A stretch of DNA of 64,000 nt from Pseudomonas sp. TH15 (lineage in GTDB: Bacteria > Pseudomonadota > Gammaproteobacteria > Pseudomonadales > Pseudomonadaceae). Below the pieces are notes generated by a model that was not told the DNA's origin, searched no databases, and was given only the letters and a program-made list of their open reading frames with translations. Position numbers and translations under genes: made by a program. The number at the start of each line of letters is the position of its first letter. Within the stretch, counting starts at the first letter, position 1. Of the stretch, positions 18,822 through 28,843 are shown piece after piece. Where the stretch lies: the NCBI RefSeq assembly GCF_016651105.1, contig NZ_JAEKEL010000001.1, positions 4,516,001 through 4,580,000 on the forward strand, in the 5' to 3' direction.

Positions 18822-19417
18822 ATACCAATATCCCGAGCATCGATCAGCTCAAGGAGCTGGGCTTGCCAGCGCCTGTGAGCTATGCGCCACAGACGTGGGG
18901 CTGGTGGGTGTTGCTCGCGGTTTTGATCTTGTTGGCGCTGGTTGTCTGCGTACGCCGCCATTTGCAATGGCGCCGCGATCAGTATCGCCGCGAAGGCCTG
19001 GCCCGGTTGGCGCAACTGCGTGATCGCAGTGATGACCTCAGCGCATTGCGCGAGCTGCCAGAGCTACTGAAACGCGTGGCCCTCTCGATGCCCACACAAT
19101 CCCCGAGCTGGAACCCGATCAATGTGGGAGCGAGCCTGCTCGCGAAGAGGCCGGCACATTCAACATCGATGTTGACTGACACACCGCCTTCGCGAGCAAG
19201 CCCGCTCCCACAGGGGGCGGCGGCGTTGGGGGGACTGGATTGGCAAGACTTTTTACAGCGGTATAGCAAGAAGCCGCTCCCGGCGGACTTCAGCGAGCAA
19301 CTCGCCCAGTTGGCCTACGCCGCCGACGACTCCTTGCGCGCCCTCCCCGCCGAGCAACGCCTGGCGCTGTTCGACACCTGCCAATACTGGGTGGAGCATC
19401 ATCATGTGGCAGCTTGA
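18818..19417 (+). CDS. DUF4381 membrane protein carrying an in-frame REP insertion
   Basis: This 199-residue inner-membrane protein belongs to the MoxR/VWA operon. There is one transmembrane helix (WGWWVLLAVLILLALVVCV, about residues 27-46), and the conserved ...DWQDFLQRYSKK and FDTCQYWVEHHH segments of DUF4381 are present near the C-terminus. Residues ~102-133 (NVGASLLAKRP...SRASPLPQG) are the translation of a complete REP palindrome, splitting the cytoplasmic domain without breaking the frame. The start overlaps the DUF58 stop by 4 nt and the stop overlaps the next VWA gene by 14 nt. Confidence 0.85.
   Translation: MNTNIPSIDQLKELGLPAPVSYAPQTWGWWVLLAVLILLALVVCVRRHLQWRRDQYRREGLARLAQLRDRSDDLSALRELPELLKRVALSMPTQSPSWNPINVGASLLAKRPAHSTSMLTDTPPSRASPLPQGAAALGGLDWQDFLQRYSKKPLPADFSEQLAQLAYAADDSLRALPAEQRLALFDTCQYWVEHHHVAA
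19123..19214. repeat. REP element inside the DUF4381 coding sequence
   Basis: Both arms of the common REP class (TGTGGGAGCGAGCCTGCTCG ... GAGCAAGCCCGCTCCCACAG) lie within the reading frame. The element keeps the frame open and contains no stop codon in that frame. Confidence 0.9.
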
Positions 19418-20395
19418 TTACCCATGGCTGTTGCTCCTGCTGCCATTGCCCTGGCTGGCTTACCACTACCTGCCCGCTTACAACGAAGCTCGCAGTGCCG
19501 TGCGCGTGCCGTTTTTCGGCGCCATGAGTCGCGCGGTCGGTGAAGCACCGGCCAACGCCGGCACTCGCCGCAATGCCTGGCAAGTGCTGCTTAATCTTTT
19601 GGTCTGGGCACTGATTCTGCTGGCTGCGGCGCGCCCGGTGTTCGTCGAAAAACCCATCGAACGCCAGCAACCGGTGCGCGACCTGATGCTCGCCATCGAT
19701 ATCTCGCAATCGATGGAAACCGAAGATTTCACCAACGCCAGCGGCCAGAAAATCAATCGTCTGGCAGCGGTAAAAGAGGTCGTGCAAGGCTTCATCGATA
19801 AGCGCAAGGATGATCGTCTCGGCCTGATCGTGTTCGGCAGTGGCGCTTATCCGCAGGCACCGCTGACCCTCGATCACGCGAGCCTCTCGCTGTTGTTGGC
19901 TGACACCGGCATCGGTATGGCCGGCCCCAATACCGCCATCGGCGACGCCATCGGCCTGAGTCTGAAGCTGCTCGATCAGGCCCACGAACAGGAAAAAGTG
20001 CTGATCCTGCTCACCGACGGCAACGACACCAGCAGCGCGATCACCCCGGATCACGCCGCGCAAATGGCGGCCAACAAAAGCGTGGTGATTCACACCATCG
20101 GCATTGGCGATCCGAGCGCTTCCGGCGAAGCCAAGGTCAATCTGCCGGGCCTTGAGCAAATCGCCAAAACTACGGGGGCCAGTTCTTCCGCGCCGAAGAC
20201 CGCACCGCGCTGGATCAGGTCTACAGCACCCTCGACCGCCTCACTCCGCATCAGGTGAAAACCCTCAGTCATCAACCGCAACGGGAGTTGTTCTACTGGC
20301 CACTGGGCGCGGCGATCGTGTTGTTGGCGCTGTATCACCTCGGCGCGATGTTGCACCTGCGGTTGTCTTTCGCCCACCAGCGGCAGGAGGCCTGA
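19404..20395 (+). pseudogene. VWA-domain membrane protein (BatA/BatB-like), interrupted by a one-base frameshift
   Basis: This is an inner-membrane von Willebrand A protein with N-terminal helices (PWLLLLLPLPWLAYH and VLLNLLVWALILLAAARPV) and a metal-ion-dependent adhesion site starting DISQSM. Around 20174-20178 (five G's) the reading frame is lost: TTG is followed by ASSSAPK instead of the expected GQFFRAEDRTALDQVY, which continues in a second frame to the stop at 20395 and includes a last membrane helix (LGAAIVLLALYHLGAML). One added base restores 330 residues. The next gene begins 1 nt after its stop. Confidence 0.88.
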
Positions 20396-20396
20396 G

Positions 20397-21977
20397 ATGG
20401 AGATCAATCTCGGCGACTTGCATTTCCTGCGCCCGCTATGGTTGCTGGTAGCGCTGCTCGGCGCACTGCTGCCGCTGATCTGGCGTCACAGCCGTAACCT
20501 GCGACAGCGACTGCGCGGCAACATTGCCGAACACCTGCTGCCACACTTGTTGGTCACGCCACAGGATCACCACCGCCTGCGTCCGGTGCATCTGTTGTGC
20601 GCGGTGTTGATACTCGGCGCCATTGCGGCGGCCGGGCCGACCTGGGAACAGGATCGTCCGGACTTCCTCGAAAATCGTGCGCCGCTGATCGTCGCCGTCG
20701 ATCTGTCGCCGTCGATGGATGCCAATGATGTGCAACCGACACGCCTGGAAGCGGCCAAACACAAGCTGCACGACCTGATCCAGCGCCGTGCTGGCGCCCG
20801 CACGGCGCTGATCGCTTACGCTGGCAGTGCGCATCTGGTGTTGCCGCCCACCGATGACCCGGCGCTGCTCGACACCTTTATCCAGGCCTTGGGCACCGGG
20901 CTGATCGACAAACCGGGCAAGGACGTCGGCGCCGTGATCGATCAGGCCAAACGCCTGCTCAGTGCTGAAAAGACTCCTGGCAGCCTGTTGCTGATCACCG
21001 ACGGCGCCGACACCGCGCAACTCGCAGGCCTCGACAAACAGCTGAGCGGCAGCCAGTTGCAAGTCCTGGTACTGGCGGTTGGCAGTGCGGACGGCGGGAT
21101 CCTTCACGATACCAATGGCCAGCCACGCACTGATGCCAATGGACGCCCGGCGCTGGGCAGTTTTGATCAGGCCGCCCTCAAGCAACTGGCTTCGGCGCTG
21201 GACGCGCCGCTCGGCAGCCTGACGCTTAATGACGATGATCTGGACTGGGTCGAACTGCACGCGCAACAGCACTTCCAGAGCGCCAGCGCCGAACAGCGCG
21301 AACTGCACTGGAAAGACGCCGGATATTGGCTGTGTTGGCCGTTGTTGCTGTTGGCGCTTTTCAGCGTTCGCAAAGGCTGGAGTGTGAATTGGATGCCGGC
21401 GCTGGCGCTTGCCGTGGGACTCGGCTGGCCGGCCGCACCGGCGCAGGCTAACGCGTTGACCGATGCGTTTTTCACTCGCGATCAGCAAGGGCGCTGGGCT
21501 GTCGAGCATGAGCATTGGCCGCAAGCTGCTGCGCTGTTTGTCGACCCTTACTGGAAAGGCGTCGCGGCCTATCACGCTGCCGATTACGACTTGGCATTGG
21601 CGACGTTTGCCCGACTGGACACACCGCAGGCGTACTTCTATCTAGGCAATATTTACGTGCGCCGCTTCAAGTTTGATGAAGCGATTGCTGCCTATGAGCA
21701 GGCGTTGAAACTGCAACCGCAGTTCCCCGAAGCGACGGCCAATCTGGCCTTGGCGCAGGCATTGCTCAAAGACACCGACAGCGCCGAGAAAAATGCGCCT
21801 GAGACCAAGCCGGACGAGGTGAAATTCGACAAGGCCCCGGGCAAGGGGCAGAGCAAAGCGGTCGAAACCGAGCAGGCGACGTCGGATGCGTTGTGGTTGC
21901 AGAACCTCACGACCTCCCCGGCGAAATTCCTCAAGCAGAAGTTCAGCTTGCAGGATCAATCGGGGGCCAAGCCATGA
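20397..21977 (+). CDS. VWA-TPR membrane protein (BatB/BatC fusion type)
   Basis: This 526-residue protein combines two N-terminal membrane helices, a periplasmic-side VWA domain with MIDAS motif DLSPSM (near residue 102), two further hydrophobic helices around residues 312-350, and a C-terminal TPR (AYFYLGNIYVRRFKFDEAIA). A charged, probably unstructured tail closes it. This is the common fusion of BatB-like VWA and BatC-like TPR modules. GGAGG lies 8 nt before the ATG. The stop overlaps batD as ATGA. Confidence 0.9.
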   Translation: MEINLGDLHFLRPLWLLVALLGALLPLIWRHSRNLRQRLRGNIAEHLLPHLLVTPQDHHRLRPVHLLCAVLILGAIAAAGPTWEQDRPDFLENRAPLIVAVDLSPSMDANDVQPTRLEAAKHKLHDLIQRRAGARTALIAYAGSAHLVLPPTDDPALLDTFIQALGTGLIDKPGKDVGAVIDQAKRLLSAEKTPGSLLLITDGADTAQLAGLDKQLSGSQLQVLVLAVGSADGGILHDTNGQPRTDANGRPALGSFDQAALKQLASALDAPLGSLTLNDDDLDWVELHAQQHFQSASAEQRELHWKDAGYWLCWPLLLLALFSVRKGWSVNWMPALALAVGLGWPAAPAQANALTDAFFTRDQQGRWAVEHEHWPQAAALFVDPYWKGVAAYHAADYDLALATFARLDTPQAYFYLGNIYVRRFKFDEAIAAYEQALKLQPQFPEATANLALAQALLKDTDSAEKNAPETKPDEVKFDKAPGKGQSKAVETEQATSDALWLQNLTTSPAKFLKQKFSLQDQSGAKP

Positions 21978-23389
21978 ACCGGATTGAAGCATTCGCGAGC
22001 AGGCTCGCTCCCACACTGGTTGTATGTACCCCGCAAATCTACTGTGGGAGCGAGCCTGCTCGCGAAGGGGCCAGATCAATCAACACAAGAATCAGCACTG
22101 TATTCTTGGTCAGCCTGCTCAGCCTCAATGCCTTTGCAGCCGAACCCCAACTCAAAGTCCAGGCCCACCTGCAACCCGCTGACGGCGCCATGGTTGGTGG
22201 TCTGGTCGAGTTGCAAGTCGACGTTCTTACCGACACCTGGTTCACCCGTGCCGCCACCCTGCCTGACCTCAAGCTCGACGGCGCACTGGTCATGCCGCCG
22301 GACAGTCAGGCGCAGCACCTCAACCAGACCATCGATGGTCAAGCCTTCAACGGCATGCGCTATAGCTACCTGATCACCCCGAACGTTGCCCGTACCTTCG
22401 ACATTCCGGCCCTGACCGTGCGAGCCACTCCCGCTCAGGCCAGCGCTGAAATCAGCACGCAGACCGAGCCATTGCAATTTCGCACCACCCAACCTCCCGG
22501 TTTCAAACCCGGCGAAGTGCCGTTGGTGGCCACCGCAGTGCGCTTCAACCAAACCGTGACCCACTCGGCCACGCCGTTGAAAGTCGGCGACAGCATTACC
22601 CGTCAACTGACCCTGCAAGCCGACGGCGCGCTGGCCATGGCCCTGCCGACCCCGACGCTGAGCGATGTCGCCGGCCTCAGTCGTTATGCGAAAAACCCGC
22701 AAGTCACCAGCCTCGATGATGGTCGCGGCGACATCCTCGGCGGTCAGCGTATCGACAGCGTGACCTACCGCATCGACAGCGCCGGCTCGCACACGCTGCC
22801 CGCCATTGAAGTGCAATGGTGGGACTCAAGCACCCGGCAATCCCGTACTGCACAAGTCCCCGCAGTGACCTTCGACGCCGCCACCAACAGCGCTTACAAA
22901 CCGGTGTTCTCGATCGCTGAAGACCTGAAGCAACTGGGCCGCAATCGCCTGCATCTCTCTACGCAATGGTTGCTGTGGGTGTTCGTTCTCGTAGCACTGC
23001 TAGCGCTCGGTTACCTGAGCCGAGCGCCGCTCACCCGTGCCCGCCTTGCGATGCAAGCACACAAACAGGCAAGGCACGCCGCGTGGCTGCAATCACCCGA
23101 CTACGCCTGGCAACAAATCAATCCGCAACTTGCCGCCCGACCCGCACAGTTGAGCGCGCTGTATCTATGGCTGCGCCGCAGTCGCCTCGGCTTGAAACTG
23201 GTCGATGCCGGCCCGCGTCTGCAAGGGCTGATGCGCGGGCTCTACGGTCGCGAACCGAGTACTGAAAAAACCTTGGCCCAACTGCGCCAATCGTTGACTA
23301 CGCTTCACAGTCAGGCCGAACAACAGCAGCAAAAATCCACACCGGCCCTGCGCCCGCTCAACCCCGTTCACGAGAAGGATTTCCCATGA
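21974..23389 (+). CDS. BatD-like protein with REP-extended N-terminus
   Basis: This 471-residue membrane-anchored periplasmic protein of the BatD (oxygen tolerance) family has a signal-like segment ISTVFLVSLLSLNAFAAEP, beta-rich domains beginning KVQAHLQPADGAMVGGLVEL, and a C-terminal membrane helix (WLLWVFVLVALLALGYLS). The ATG at 21974 overlaps the previous stop. Residues ~7-32 are translated from a REP palindrome, pushing the hydrophobic signal core to about residue 40. No other in-frame ATG exists before the mature part, so this start is forced. The long n-region could weaken or alter export. Confidence 0.85.
   Translation: MNRIEAFASRLAPTLVVCTPQIYCGSEPAREGARSINTRISTVFLVSLLSLNAFAAEPQLKVQAHLQPADGAMVGGLVELQVDVLTDTWFTRAATLPDLKLDGALVMPPDSQAQHLNQTIDGQAFNGMRYSYLITPNVARTFDIPALTVRATPAQASAEISTQTEPLQFRTTQPPGFKPGEVPLVATAVRFNQTVTHSATPLKVGDSITRQLTLQADGALAMALPTPTLSDVAGLSRYAKNPQVTSLDDGRGDILGGQRIDSVTYRIDSAGSHTLPAIEVQWWDSSTRQSRTAQVPAVTFDAATNSAYKPVFSIAEDLKQLGRNRLHLSTQWLLWVFVLVALLALGYLSRAPLTRARLAMQAHKQARHAAWLQSPDYAWQQINPQLAARPAQLSALYLWLRRSRLGLKLVDAGPRLQGLMRGLYGREPSTEKTLAQLRQSLTTLHSQAEQQQQKSTPALRPLNPVHEKDFP
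21992..22067. repeat. REP element inside the batD 5' coding region
   Basis: The arms TTCGCGAGCAGGCTCGCTCC and GGGAGCGAGCCTGCTCGCGA flank a ~35-nt spacer. They lie within the N-terminal codons of the BatD-like gene, in frame. Confidence 0.9.
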
Positions 23390-24408
23390 TCAACCCGATG
23401 CTGCACCGCCAACGTTTCGGCCTGGCCCTGTTGTTCGGCCTGGCTTTACCGCTGTTGGCTCAGGCCAGCGAACCGTTGCCGTCGTGGAACGACGGGCCGG
23501 CGAAAAAGAGCATCATCGAGTTCGTTCAAGCGGTCACTGACCAATCGAGCAAGGACTTCGTCAAACCCGCTGAACGCATCGCCGTGTTCGATAACGACGG
23601 CACTCTGTGGAGCGAGCAACCGGCGTACTTCGAGCTGCTGTTCGCCTTTGACGAGATCAAGCGCAACGCGCCGCAGCACCCGGAATGGAAAACCACGCAG
23701 CCGTTCAAGGCGGTGATCGAAAACGATCACAAAGCCCTTGGCGAAGCCGGCATGGACGGCATCCTGAAGATCTTCGGCGCCACCCACACTGGCATGACCA
23801 CCGAGGCGTTCGATGATTACGCCAAGACCTGGCTGAGTCAGGCCCGCCACCCGAAAACCGGCAAGCCGTACACCGAGATGATCTTCCAGCCGATGCTGGA
23901 AATGCTCGACTACCTGCGCAGCCAGAACTTCAAGACCTACATCGTTTCCGGCGGCGACACCGCGTTCATGCGCGCCTTCGCCGAAAAGGTCTACGGCATC
24001 CCGCCGGAACAGGTGATCGGCACCACGTTTGTCACCGCATTCCAATACAAGGACGGCAAGGCCACGATCCTGCGCACGCCAAAACTGGCGCACAACGACG
24101 ACGGCCCCGGCAAACCGGAAAGCATCGACGCGGTGATCGGCAAACGACCGATCCTCGCCTTCGGCAACTCCGACGGTGACCTGCAAATGTTGCAGTGGAC
24201 TGCCGCAGGGCCGGGCAAGCGTTTCATGGGCCTGGTGCATCACACCGATGCCAAACGTGAATGGGCATACGACCGCAAATCTCAGGTCGGCAAACTCGAC
24301 AAAGCCCTCGACGAAGCAAATTCCCGGGGTTGGACGGTGGTGGACATGGCGGCCGAATGGCGCCGCATCTATCCGTTCGATCCACCGGCAACCGAGCAAG
24401 TGCAATAA
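23386..24408 (+). CDS. Exported HAD-superfamily phosphatase
   Basis: This 340-residue periplasmic protein has a signal peptide (LALLFGLALPLLAQAS). HAD motif I is FDNDGTLW, with nucleophile D69 and acid D71; motif II is YIVSGGD and the C-terminal acidic motif is AFGNSDGD. A helical cap lies between motifs I and II. Family members hydrolyse phosphate monoesters. It is translationally coupled to BatD by an ATGA overlap and lies 75 nt before the sulfatase, suggesting that the Bat/MoxR proteins and these exported hydrolases act together. The substrate is unknown. Confidence 0.88.
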   Translation: MINPMLHRQRFGLALLFGLALPLLAQASEPLPSWNDGPAKKSIIEFVQAVTDQSSKDFVKPAERIAVFDNDGTLWSEQPAYFELLFAFDEIKRNAPQHPEWKTTQPFKAVIENDHKALGEAGMDGILKIFGATHTGMTTEAFDDYAKTWLSQARHPKTGKPYTEMIFQPMLEMLDYLRSQNFKTYIVSGGDTAFMRAFAEKVYGIPPEQVIGTTFVTAFQYKDGKATILRTPKLAHNDDGPGKPESIDAVIGKRPILAFGNSDGDLQMLQWTAAGPGKRFMGLVHHTDAKREWAYDRKSQVGKLDKALDEANSRGWTVVDMAAEWRRIYPFDPPATEQVQ

Positions 24409-24483
24409 CAAAAAACGTCATGCAGGACCGCAGTAAACGTAAGTCGCAGCAAGCGACACCCCCGCGCAAAAGGAGCAAGTCAG

Positions 24484-26073
24484 ATGACTCGCATACGCAA
24501 GTGGCTACCGAAATTCGCCCTGGTGGCAACCTCGGTGATGGCGCTGTCGGCAACCGCCACAGCGGCTGAAAAACCCAACATTCTGGTGATCTTCGGCGAC
24601 GACATCGGCCAGACCAACATCAGTGCCTATTCGATGGGTGTGGTCGGTTATAAAACGCCGAACATCGACCGCATCGCCAAAGAAGGCATGATGTTCACCG
24701 ACTACTATGCGGAGAACAGCTGCACCGCCGGTCGTTCCTCGTTTATCACCGGGCAGACGCCGCTGCGTACCGGTCTGTCGAAAGTCGGTATCCCCGGCGC
24801 ACCGGTAGGTCTGCAAAAACGCGACATCACCATCGCCCAGGCACTTAAGGGCCTGGGCTACGCGACCGGACAATTCGGCAAGAACCACTTGGGCGACAAG
24901 GATGAATACCTGCCGACCAACCACGGTTTCGACGAGTTTTTCGGCAACCTCTATCACCTCAACGCTGAAGAGGAACCGGAGCGTCCGTACTGGCCAAAAG
25001 ACGATGCCGAATTCGTCAAGGCCAACACTCCGCGTGGCGTGATCCACAGCTTCGCCGACGGCAAGATCGAAGACACCGGTGCGCTGACCACCAAGCGCAT
25101 GGAAACCATCGACGACGAAACCACCGCTGCCGCGCAAGCGTTCATCGAGAAACAGGCCAAGGCCGACAAGCCGTTCTTCGTCTGGATGAACACCACGCGC
25201 ATGCACGTGTTCACCCACGTGCGTGATTCGATGAAGGGCCAGAGCGGCATGCCCGGCAACGAATACGCCGACGGCATGCTTGAGCACGACGCCGATGTCG
25301 GCAAACTGCTGAAGACCCTCGATGACCTGAAAATCACCGACAACACCATCGTCGTCTACACCACCGACAACGGCCCGAACCAGTTCTCCTGGCCGGACGC
25401 GGCAACCACGCCGTTCCGCAACGAGAAGAACTCCAACTGGGAAGGCGCGTACCGGGTGCCGGCGATGATCCGTTGGCCGGGCAAGATCAAACCGGCCGAG
25501 GTGTCTAACGAGCTGTTCTCGGGCATGGACTGGTTCCCGACCCTCCTCGCAGCGGCGGGTGATGCCGACGTCAAAGGCAAGCTGCTCAAGGGCTGGGCGC
25601 CGACTGCCGGCGGTACCAATTTCAAGGTGCACCTGGACGGTTTCAACCAACTGCCGTACCTGACCGGTCAGCAGCCTAAAGGCGAGCGCAAGGAGTTCTA
25701 CTACTTCAACGACGACGGCGTGCTGGTGTCGATGCGCTTCGATAACTGGAAAGTGGTGTTCTGCGAGCAGCGCGAACCGGGCGGTTTCCGCGTCTGGAGC
25801 GAACCGTTCGTGTGCCTGCGCGTACCGAAAATCCTTAACCTGAGGATGGACCCGTACGAGCGTGCCGACGTGGTATCCGATCAGTATTACGATTGGCAGA
25901 CCAAAAACGTTTACCTCGCGGCGCAAGCGGTACAGAAGTCAGCAGCGTTCCTGCAGACCTTCATCGAGTACCCGCCTAGCCAGAAACCGGCGAGCTTCAG
26001 CATTGATCAGATCCGTGCTGCGGTTGACGCCAAAATCGCTGAAAAAATGAAAGCTGCACCGGCTGCACAGTAA
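24484..26073 (+). CDS. Exported arylsulfatase-type sulfatase
   Basis: This 529-residue protein has a signal peptide (LSATATAAE) and the sulfatase fold: metal ligands D39-D40 in FGDDIGQTN, the formylglycine site C80 in NSCTAGRSSF (C-x-A-x-R), the HLGDK motif and TTDNGPNQFSW. The active cysteine must be oxidised to formylglycine by a separate enzyme, which is not in this window. It probably hydrolyses sulfate esters, though relatives act on phosphonates or phosphodiesters. AAGGAG lies upstream of the ATG. A strong hairpin follows the stop. Confidence 0.92.
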   Translation: MTRIRKWLPKFALVATSVMALSATATAAEKPNILVIFGDDIGQTNISAYSMGVVGYKTPNIDRIAKEGMMFTDYYAENSCTAGRSSFITGQTPLRTGLSKVGIPGAPVGLQKRDITIAQALKGLGYATGQFGKNHLGDKDEYLPTNHGFDEFFGNLYHLNAEEEPERPYWPKDDAEFVKANTPRGVIHSFADGKIEDTGALTTKRMETIDDETTAAAQAFIEKQAKADKPFFVWMNTTRMHVFTHVRDSMKGQSGMPGNEYADGMLEHDADVGKLLKTLDDLKITDNTIVVYTTDNGPNQFSWPDAATTPFRNEKNSNWEGAYRVPAMIRWPGKIKPAEVSNELFSGMDWFPTLLAAAGDADVKGKLLKGWAPTAGGTNFKVHLDGFNQLPYLTGQQPKGERKEFYYFNDDGVLVSMRFDNWKVVFCEQREPGGFRVWSEPFVCLRVPKILNLRMDPYERADVVSDQYYDWQTKNVYLAAQAVQKSAAFLQTFIEYPPSQKPASFSIDQIRAAVDAKIAEKMKAAPAAQ

Positions 26074-26084
26074 GACGCTCGACC

Positions 26085-26118
26085 GCCGCCCGCCTTCACC
26101 GGCGGGCGGCCCTGTTTT
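26085..26118 (+). terminator. Terminator after the sulfatase gene
   Basis: A 10-bp GC-rich stem (GCCGCCCGCC / GGCGGGCGGC) with a 6-nt loop is followed by CCTGTTTT, 12 nt after the stop codon. Confidence 0.8.
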
Positions 26119-26138
26119 CGATCTGGGACCGAGTTGGC

Positions 26139-26295
26139 CCCAATCGCTGGCAAGCCAGCTCCCACAGGTATTGTGGTTGTTCACGAAAGATGTGTTCGCC
26201 AAAGCTGCCTGTGGGAGCTAACTCAGGGATCTTGGTGAGCAGAGTTTTTGTGAACTACCAAAGTACCTGTGGGAGCTGGCTTGCCAGCGATTGGG
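26139..26295. repeat. REP pair, GGCAAGCCAGCTCCCACAGG class
   Basis: The arms at 26139-26169 and 26265-26295 are perfect inverted copies (CCCAATCGCTGGCAAGCCAG outward). A third, partial copy (CCTGTGGGAGCTAACT) lies between them. This accounts for most of the gap between the sulfatase and the next gene. Confidence 0.85.
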
Positions 26296-26339
26296 CCGAA
26301 CAGTCGCAGTTATTTCTGAACTGGAACAAGGCAACCGCA

Positions 26340-28843
26340 ATGTCCTCACGTATCGCCAGCAAGCCGTCGGCCATACCCCTCTCGCAAGCCGCTTCACCAG
26401 CGCTGTTGATCCCCGCCCTGCTGCTGTGCATTTCCGGCGCCGCAGCGCTGGTGTATCAGGTGTTGTGGATCAAGCAACTGTCATTGGTGGTCGGCGTCGA
26501 GGTGTATGCGATCACCACCGGCATCAGCGCTTTTTTGCCGGCCTGGCCATCGGCGGCTGGCTGTTCGGGCGCTGGGCCGATCGTTTGCAGCAACCGGTTC
26601 TGCTGTATGCAGGGCTGGAAGTGCTGGTGGCGATATTGGGCGTCGGCGCGACGGTTGCGATGAGTCTGGCGGCGAGTCCGTTTGCCTGGCTGCAAGGTCA
26701 CGTCAGTCTGTTCGCGTGGGTTTTGCCGTTCGCACTGGTGGGCCTTCCCGCGATACTGATGGGCGGCACCCTCCCGGTGCTGGTGCGCGCGCTGGCGACA
26801 GATCCGGGCAAGGCCGGCGGCCAGTTGTATGCGGCGAACACCCTGGGTGCGATTATCGGCACTCTGCTCGCAGCGTTTGTGCTGATCGCCGCCCTCGGCG
26901 TGCGCGGCAGTGCACTGTTCGCCGCGATGCTCAATCTGCTCGCTGCCGTCGGTGCGCTGTGGTTCGCACGTCAGCAGCCAACCTCGGTGACAGCGCCAGT
27001 CAAACATCACAGCGCGAAACCTGCGGATCGCACCGCGTTGTGGCTGTACTCCATCGCCGGTGGTGTAGCGCTGGGTTATGAAGTGGTCTGGTCACAATCA
27101 ATCGTGCAGTTCATGAGCACCCGCACCTACGCGTTCGCCGTGGTGCTGGCGACTTATCTGACGGGTCTGTTTATCGGCAGCGCCCTGCTCGCCCGTCGCG
27201 TCGATCGCATCCGTGACCCGTGGGGAGTATTCGGATTGCTGATTGCCGGCGCCGGATTGATCGCGCTGCTGGAAATTGCGCTGCTCGGGCGTTGGTTGGT
27301 GTTTGCACAAAGTCAGGCCGAGAGTTGGCTGCTGGCGATGGGCGCCAGTGAATTAGCCGGTATGAGCGCACGGTTTGCCGTGGCGGCGTTAAGCATTGTG
27401 TTTGTGCCAACGTTGTTGCTGGGCGCGGCGTTTCCGCTGGCCCTGCGTTTGAGCGTTGGTCAGGAACGCGTCGGGCGTGATGTCGGCGCGGTGGTCGCGT
27501 TCAATACGCTCGGCGGAATCATTGGCGTCATGCTGTGTGGTTTCCTGCTGATCCCGTGGCTGGGGCTGGTGCGTACCTTGGGGCTGTTGGCGATCATCGC
27601 TGCCGGCATCGGTTATTTCGCTGTGCGCAAGGGCCACCACGTCAAGAAAGGCCGACGTCAGGCGGTAGTCGCACTGGGCCTGGCCGCTGTTTTATTAGCC
27701 GTGCTGACGCCGGCCGACAAGCTTGCCAGCCTGCTGCCCGGTGCGCGCAATGGCACGCTGGCGTTCTACGAAGAAGGTCGCGGCGGCACCGTTGCGGTGG
27801 TCGCTCAGGGCCGAGGCGAAAACACGTTCCACCGTTTGTATATTCAAGGTGTGTCGAACACCGGCGATGCCATGCCCTCGCTGCGCTACATGCGCATTCA
27901 GGCTCTGCTGCCGCTGCTGATCCATAACGGCGAACCGCGTTCGACGCTGGTGATCGGTTTCGGCACCGGCATCACGGCCGGGGCGATGCTGCGCTATCCG
28001 GGGCTGGAACACCGGGTGGTTGCCGAGTTGCTGCCCTCGGTGGTCAAGGCTGCGCCGTTGTTCAAGGGCAACTTCAATGCCGGCAGTGATCCCGGCGTCG
28101 ACGTGCGTTTGCGCGATGGTCGCCAGGAACTGCTGCGCAGTCCGCAGACCTATGACTTGATCACGCTGGAACCACCGCCGCCGTCCGCCGCTGGCGTGGT
28201 CAATCTGTACTCACGAGACTTCTACCAATTGGCCGCCAGTCGCCTGGAGAAAAAGGGCATCGTCGCGCAATGGCTACCGCTGCCGACGCAGAACATCGAT
28301 GACTCGCGCTCGCTGGTGCGCAGCTTCCTCGACGTGTTCCCGTATGCCTCGCTGTGGACCAGCGAGTTCCACGAGATGTTGCTGGTGGGTTCATTGGCGC
28401 CCATGGAGCTGGACGCGGCAAAAATCACCGAACGCTTCCAGCAGGACAGCGTTCGCAGCACGTTGCAGGACGTCGGGATTGGTTCGGCGGCGGCGTTGCT
28501 GGCGACCTGGGTTACCGACCGCGCCGGCCTGGAACGTTTCGCCGCTGATGCACCGGCGGTGACTGACGACCAGCCGCGTATCGAATACGCACCGTGGGTG
28601 CGCAGCAAGGAAATCACTCGGGTGCTGCCGGCGTTGCTGGATCTGTACCAGGCGCCGACGCTGGTGAATGCCGATGCTGGATTCACTGAACGCATGAACG
28701 CCCATCGGCAACGGCTGATGCAGTTCTACCGGGCGAGCCTGCATGCGTACGACGGCGATCGGGATGCGTGGGGGCGGGATATGCAGGAGGTGATGCGTTG
28801 GGATGGAGGGAATCCGTATTTCCGCTGGTTTACCGGACAATGA
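26340..28843 (+). pseudogene. Membrane-fused spermidine synthase-like protein, one-base frameshift
   Basis: The N-terminus MSSRIASKPSAIPLSQAASP and the first helices (LLIPALLLCISGAAALVYQV) read in one frame up to six T's at 26531-26536. The expected FAGLAIGGWLFGRWADR and all that follows lie in the next frame to 28843. One extra base gives 834 residues: ~10-12 membrane helices, then a spermidine-synthase-like methyltransferase fold with VIGFGTGITAGAML and YDLITLEPPPPSAAG. Such fusions transfer aminopropyl-type groups or have unknown roles. It stands alone after a REP region, 267 nt from the sulfatase. Confidence 0.85.
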
